This document shows, piece by piece, positions 62,596-64,000 of a DNA stretch of 64,000 bases. Position numbers and translations under genes: made by a program. The first letter of the stretch is position 1, and the number at the start of each line of letters is the position of its first letter. Where the stretch lies: the NCBI GenBank assembly GCA_017468395.1, contig JAFUIR010000012.1, positions 62,001-126,000 of the forward strand, written 5' to 3'. The notes beneath the pieces were generated by a model. It did no database searches, was not told the DNA's origin, and was given only the letters and a program-made list of their open reading frames with translations. Source of the stretch: Lachnospiraceae bacterium. Lineage in GTDB: Bacteria; Bacillota; Clostridia; Lachnospirales; Lachnospiraceae.

Positions 62596-64000
62596 ATGAG
62601 TGATAATGAAAAGATTGTGACACAGGAAGAAGAAAAGGAAGTAGTGTCCAGAAATTTTATTGAACAGATTATAGATAAGGACTTGGCGGAAGGCGTTTAT
62701 GACACCGTTCATACCCGTTTCCCACCGGAGCCCAACGGCTATTTGCACATCGGCCATGCAAAGAGTATATTGCTCAACTATGGTTTGGCAAAACAGTATG
62801 GCGGCAAGTTTAATATGCGTTTTGACGATACAAACCCCACCAAAGAAAAAGTGGAATTTGTAGAGTCCATTAAAAAAGATATTGAATGGCTGGGAGCAGA
62901 CTGGGAGGACAGACTCTTCTTTGCTTCCGACTATTTTGAACAGATGTATGAAGGCGCTGTGAAACTCATTAAAAAGGGCAAGGCGTATGTTTCCGACTTG
63001 ACTGCAGAGCAGATCCGTGAATACCGCGGAAGTCTGACTGAACCCGGAAAAGCAGACCCTTACAGCGAGCGCAGCATCGAAGAGAACCTGAAACTCTTTG
63101 AGGAAATGAGAGCGGGCAAATATGCAGACGGTGAGAAGGTGCTTCGTGCGAAAATCGACATGGCATCTCCCAACATCAACATGCGTGACCCGGTTATTTA
63201 CCGTGTGGCTCATATGACCCATCACAACACAGGGGATAAATGGTGCATTTACCCTATGTACGATTTTGCGCATCCCATTGAGGATGCTATTGAAGGAATC
63301 ACCCATTCCATCTGTACTTTGGAATTTGAAGATCACAGACCTCTCTATGACTGGGTTGTGAGAGAACTGGAATATGTAAATCCGCCTAAGCAGATTGAGT
63401 TTGCAAAACTGTACCTGACCAATGTGGTTACCGGTAAGAGATATATCAAGAAATTGGTGGAAGAAGGTATTGTGGACGGCTGGGACGACCCCAGACTGGT
63501 ATCCATTGCAGCTCTGCGCAGACGCGGTTTTACTCCCGAATCCATTAAGATGTTCGTGGAACTTTGCGGTGTTTCCAAGAGTAACTCTTCTGTGGACTAC
63601 GCAATGCTCGAGTACTGCATCCGTGAAGATTTGAAAATGAAAAAGCCCCGTGTGATGGCAGTTCTTGATCCTATTAAATTGGTAATTGATAACTATCCCG
63701 AAGGCGAAAGCGAACTTTTGGAGATTCCCAATAACTTGGAAAATGAGTCTCTGGGCAGCCGTCAGGTTCCCTTCGGTAAAGAACTTTATATTGAGCGCGA
63801 TGACTTCATGGAAGAACCGCCCAAGAAGTATTTCAGAATGTTCCCCGGCAACGAGGTTCGTTTGATGAATGCCTATTTTGTAACCTGTACCGGTTGCGTG
63901 AAGGACGAAGAGGGCAACATTTTGGAAGTACATTGTACTTATGACCCTGCCTCCAAAGGCGGTAACAGTCCGGACGGCAGAAAAGTAAAAGGCACCATTC
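62596..64000 (+). CDS. glnS: glutaminyl-tRNA synthetase, 5' part (cut by window end)
   Basis: ATG 62596 with AGGAG 8 nt upstream; the frame is open to the window end (468 codons). It charges tRNA-Gln with glutamine. [18 protein letters not shown], the class I HIGH motif in [60 protein letters not shown] and [20 protein letters not shown] are all GlnRS-type. At the KMSKS position (usually VMSKR) it reads VTGKR, keeping the K and R. The anticodon-binding domain begins near residue 345. Confidence 0.96.
   Translation, partial: MSDNEKIVTQEEEKEVVSRNFIEQIIDKDLAEGVYDTVHTRFPPEPNGYLHIGHAKSILLNYGLAKQYGGKFNMRFDDTNPTKEKVEFVESIKKDIEWLGADWEDRLFFASDYFEQMYEGAVKLIKKGKAYVSDLTAEQIREYRGSLTEPGKADPYSERSIEENLKLFEEMRAGKYADGEKVLRAKIDMASPNINMRDPVIYRVAHMTHHNTGDKWCIYPMYDFAHPIEDAIEGITHSICTLEFEDHRPLYDWVVRELEYVNPPKQIEFAKLYLTNVVTGKRYIKKLVEEGIVDGWDDPRLVSIAALRRRGFTPESIKMFVELCGVSKSNSSVDYAMLEYCIREDLKMKKPRVMAVLDPIKLVIDNYPEGESELLEIPNNLENESLGSRQVPFGKELYIERDDFMEEPPKKYFRMFPGNEVRLMNAYFVTCTGCVKDEEGNILEVHCTYDPASKGGNSPDGRKVKGTI

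Noticed and set aside
62566..63933. 455-codon open frame on the minus strand opposite glnS
   Set aside because: The plus strand encodes a clear glutaminyl-tRNA synthetase; the antisense frame is rich in F, H and C, has no recognisable domain and no ribosome binding site.

Overview
The window looks like a chromosomal segment of a monoderm Clostridia, most likely a Lachnospiraceae. The grounds are moderate GC, AGGAGG-type ribosome binding sites, a ZTP riboswitch ahead of split IMP-cyclohydrolase and AICAR-transformylase genes, a YukD-free firmicute gene neighbourhood with IMPDH and GlnRS, and Clostridia-style stalk and SH3b proteins. Species assignment is inference. There are no capsid, portal, terminase, integrase, holin or endolysin genes, so this is not a prophage.

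Layout. (1) 1-916: the end of a sigma factor and its membrane anti-sigma factor. (2) 1273-4514: a regulatory block. A divergent promoter region (about 2737-2765) separates a minus-strand pair (a GHKL ATPase without a visible phospho-histidine, plus an SH3b protein) from a plus-strand small protein, an OmpR-type response regulator and a soluble histidine kinase. (3) 4640-51672: about 47 kb of same-strand, tightly spaced or overlapping genes encoding a contractile injection system (CIS). (4) 51703-52040: a terminator and an array of GGGCGT/ACGCCC inverted repeats. (5) 52055-64000: ordinary chromosome with two small membrane proteins, guaB, a zinc-ribbon-free proline/alanine-rich membrane protein, a PocR-GAF-PAS-GGDEF-EAL protein, the ZTP-riboswitch purine operon, a DHH phosphoesterase and partial glnS.

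The CIS operon starts after an 11-bp-period direct repeat (TCTTTAAT twice, 4521-4539) that suits an OmpR-family activator. Its first part is unusual: a conserved CIS-associated 600-aa protein, then three membrane-anchored proteins (kinase-like, degenerate cyclase plus TPR, MORN), then two exported coiled-coil proteins (one TolC-like, one with a copper-amine-oxidase-like stalk domain). The structural core follows: DUF4255 cap-type protein, PAAR-like DUF4280 tip, sheath, tube, tail-assembly chaperone with a previously hidden DUF6760-like ORF in the -1 frame, a second tube protein with a repeat-bearing C-terminal extension, a long coiled-coil protein (possible tape measure), two Afp7-type tube-hub adaptors, separate hub and spike, gp25, two J-like baseplate proteins and a gpI-like protein. 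After the core come an MFS protein, a D-Ala-D-Ala-ligase-like ATP-grasp enzyme, and a complete partner-switching set (dCache-HAMP-PP2C phosphatase, STAS antagonist, RsbW-like kinase). The operon ends with two paralogous AAA+ ATPases flanking a GNAT protein, a 1377-aa helical protein and an 861-aa protein whose C-terminus carries an R-S-E ADP-ribosyltransferase signature, the best toxin candidate.

Working model (inference): a two-component system turns on the operon, the envelope proteins dock or gate the CIS at the cell surface, the partner-switching module couples an extracellular signal to assembly or firing, and the AAA+ proteins load or recycle components, with the ADP-ribosyltransferase as cargo. 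No tail-fibre gene is seen, which fits an envelope-anchored rather than a freely released particle.
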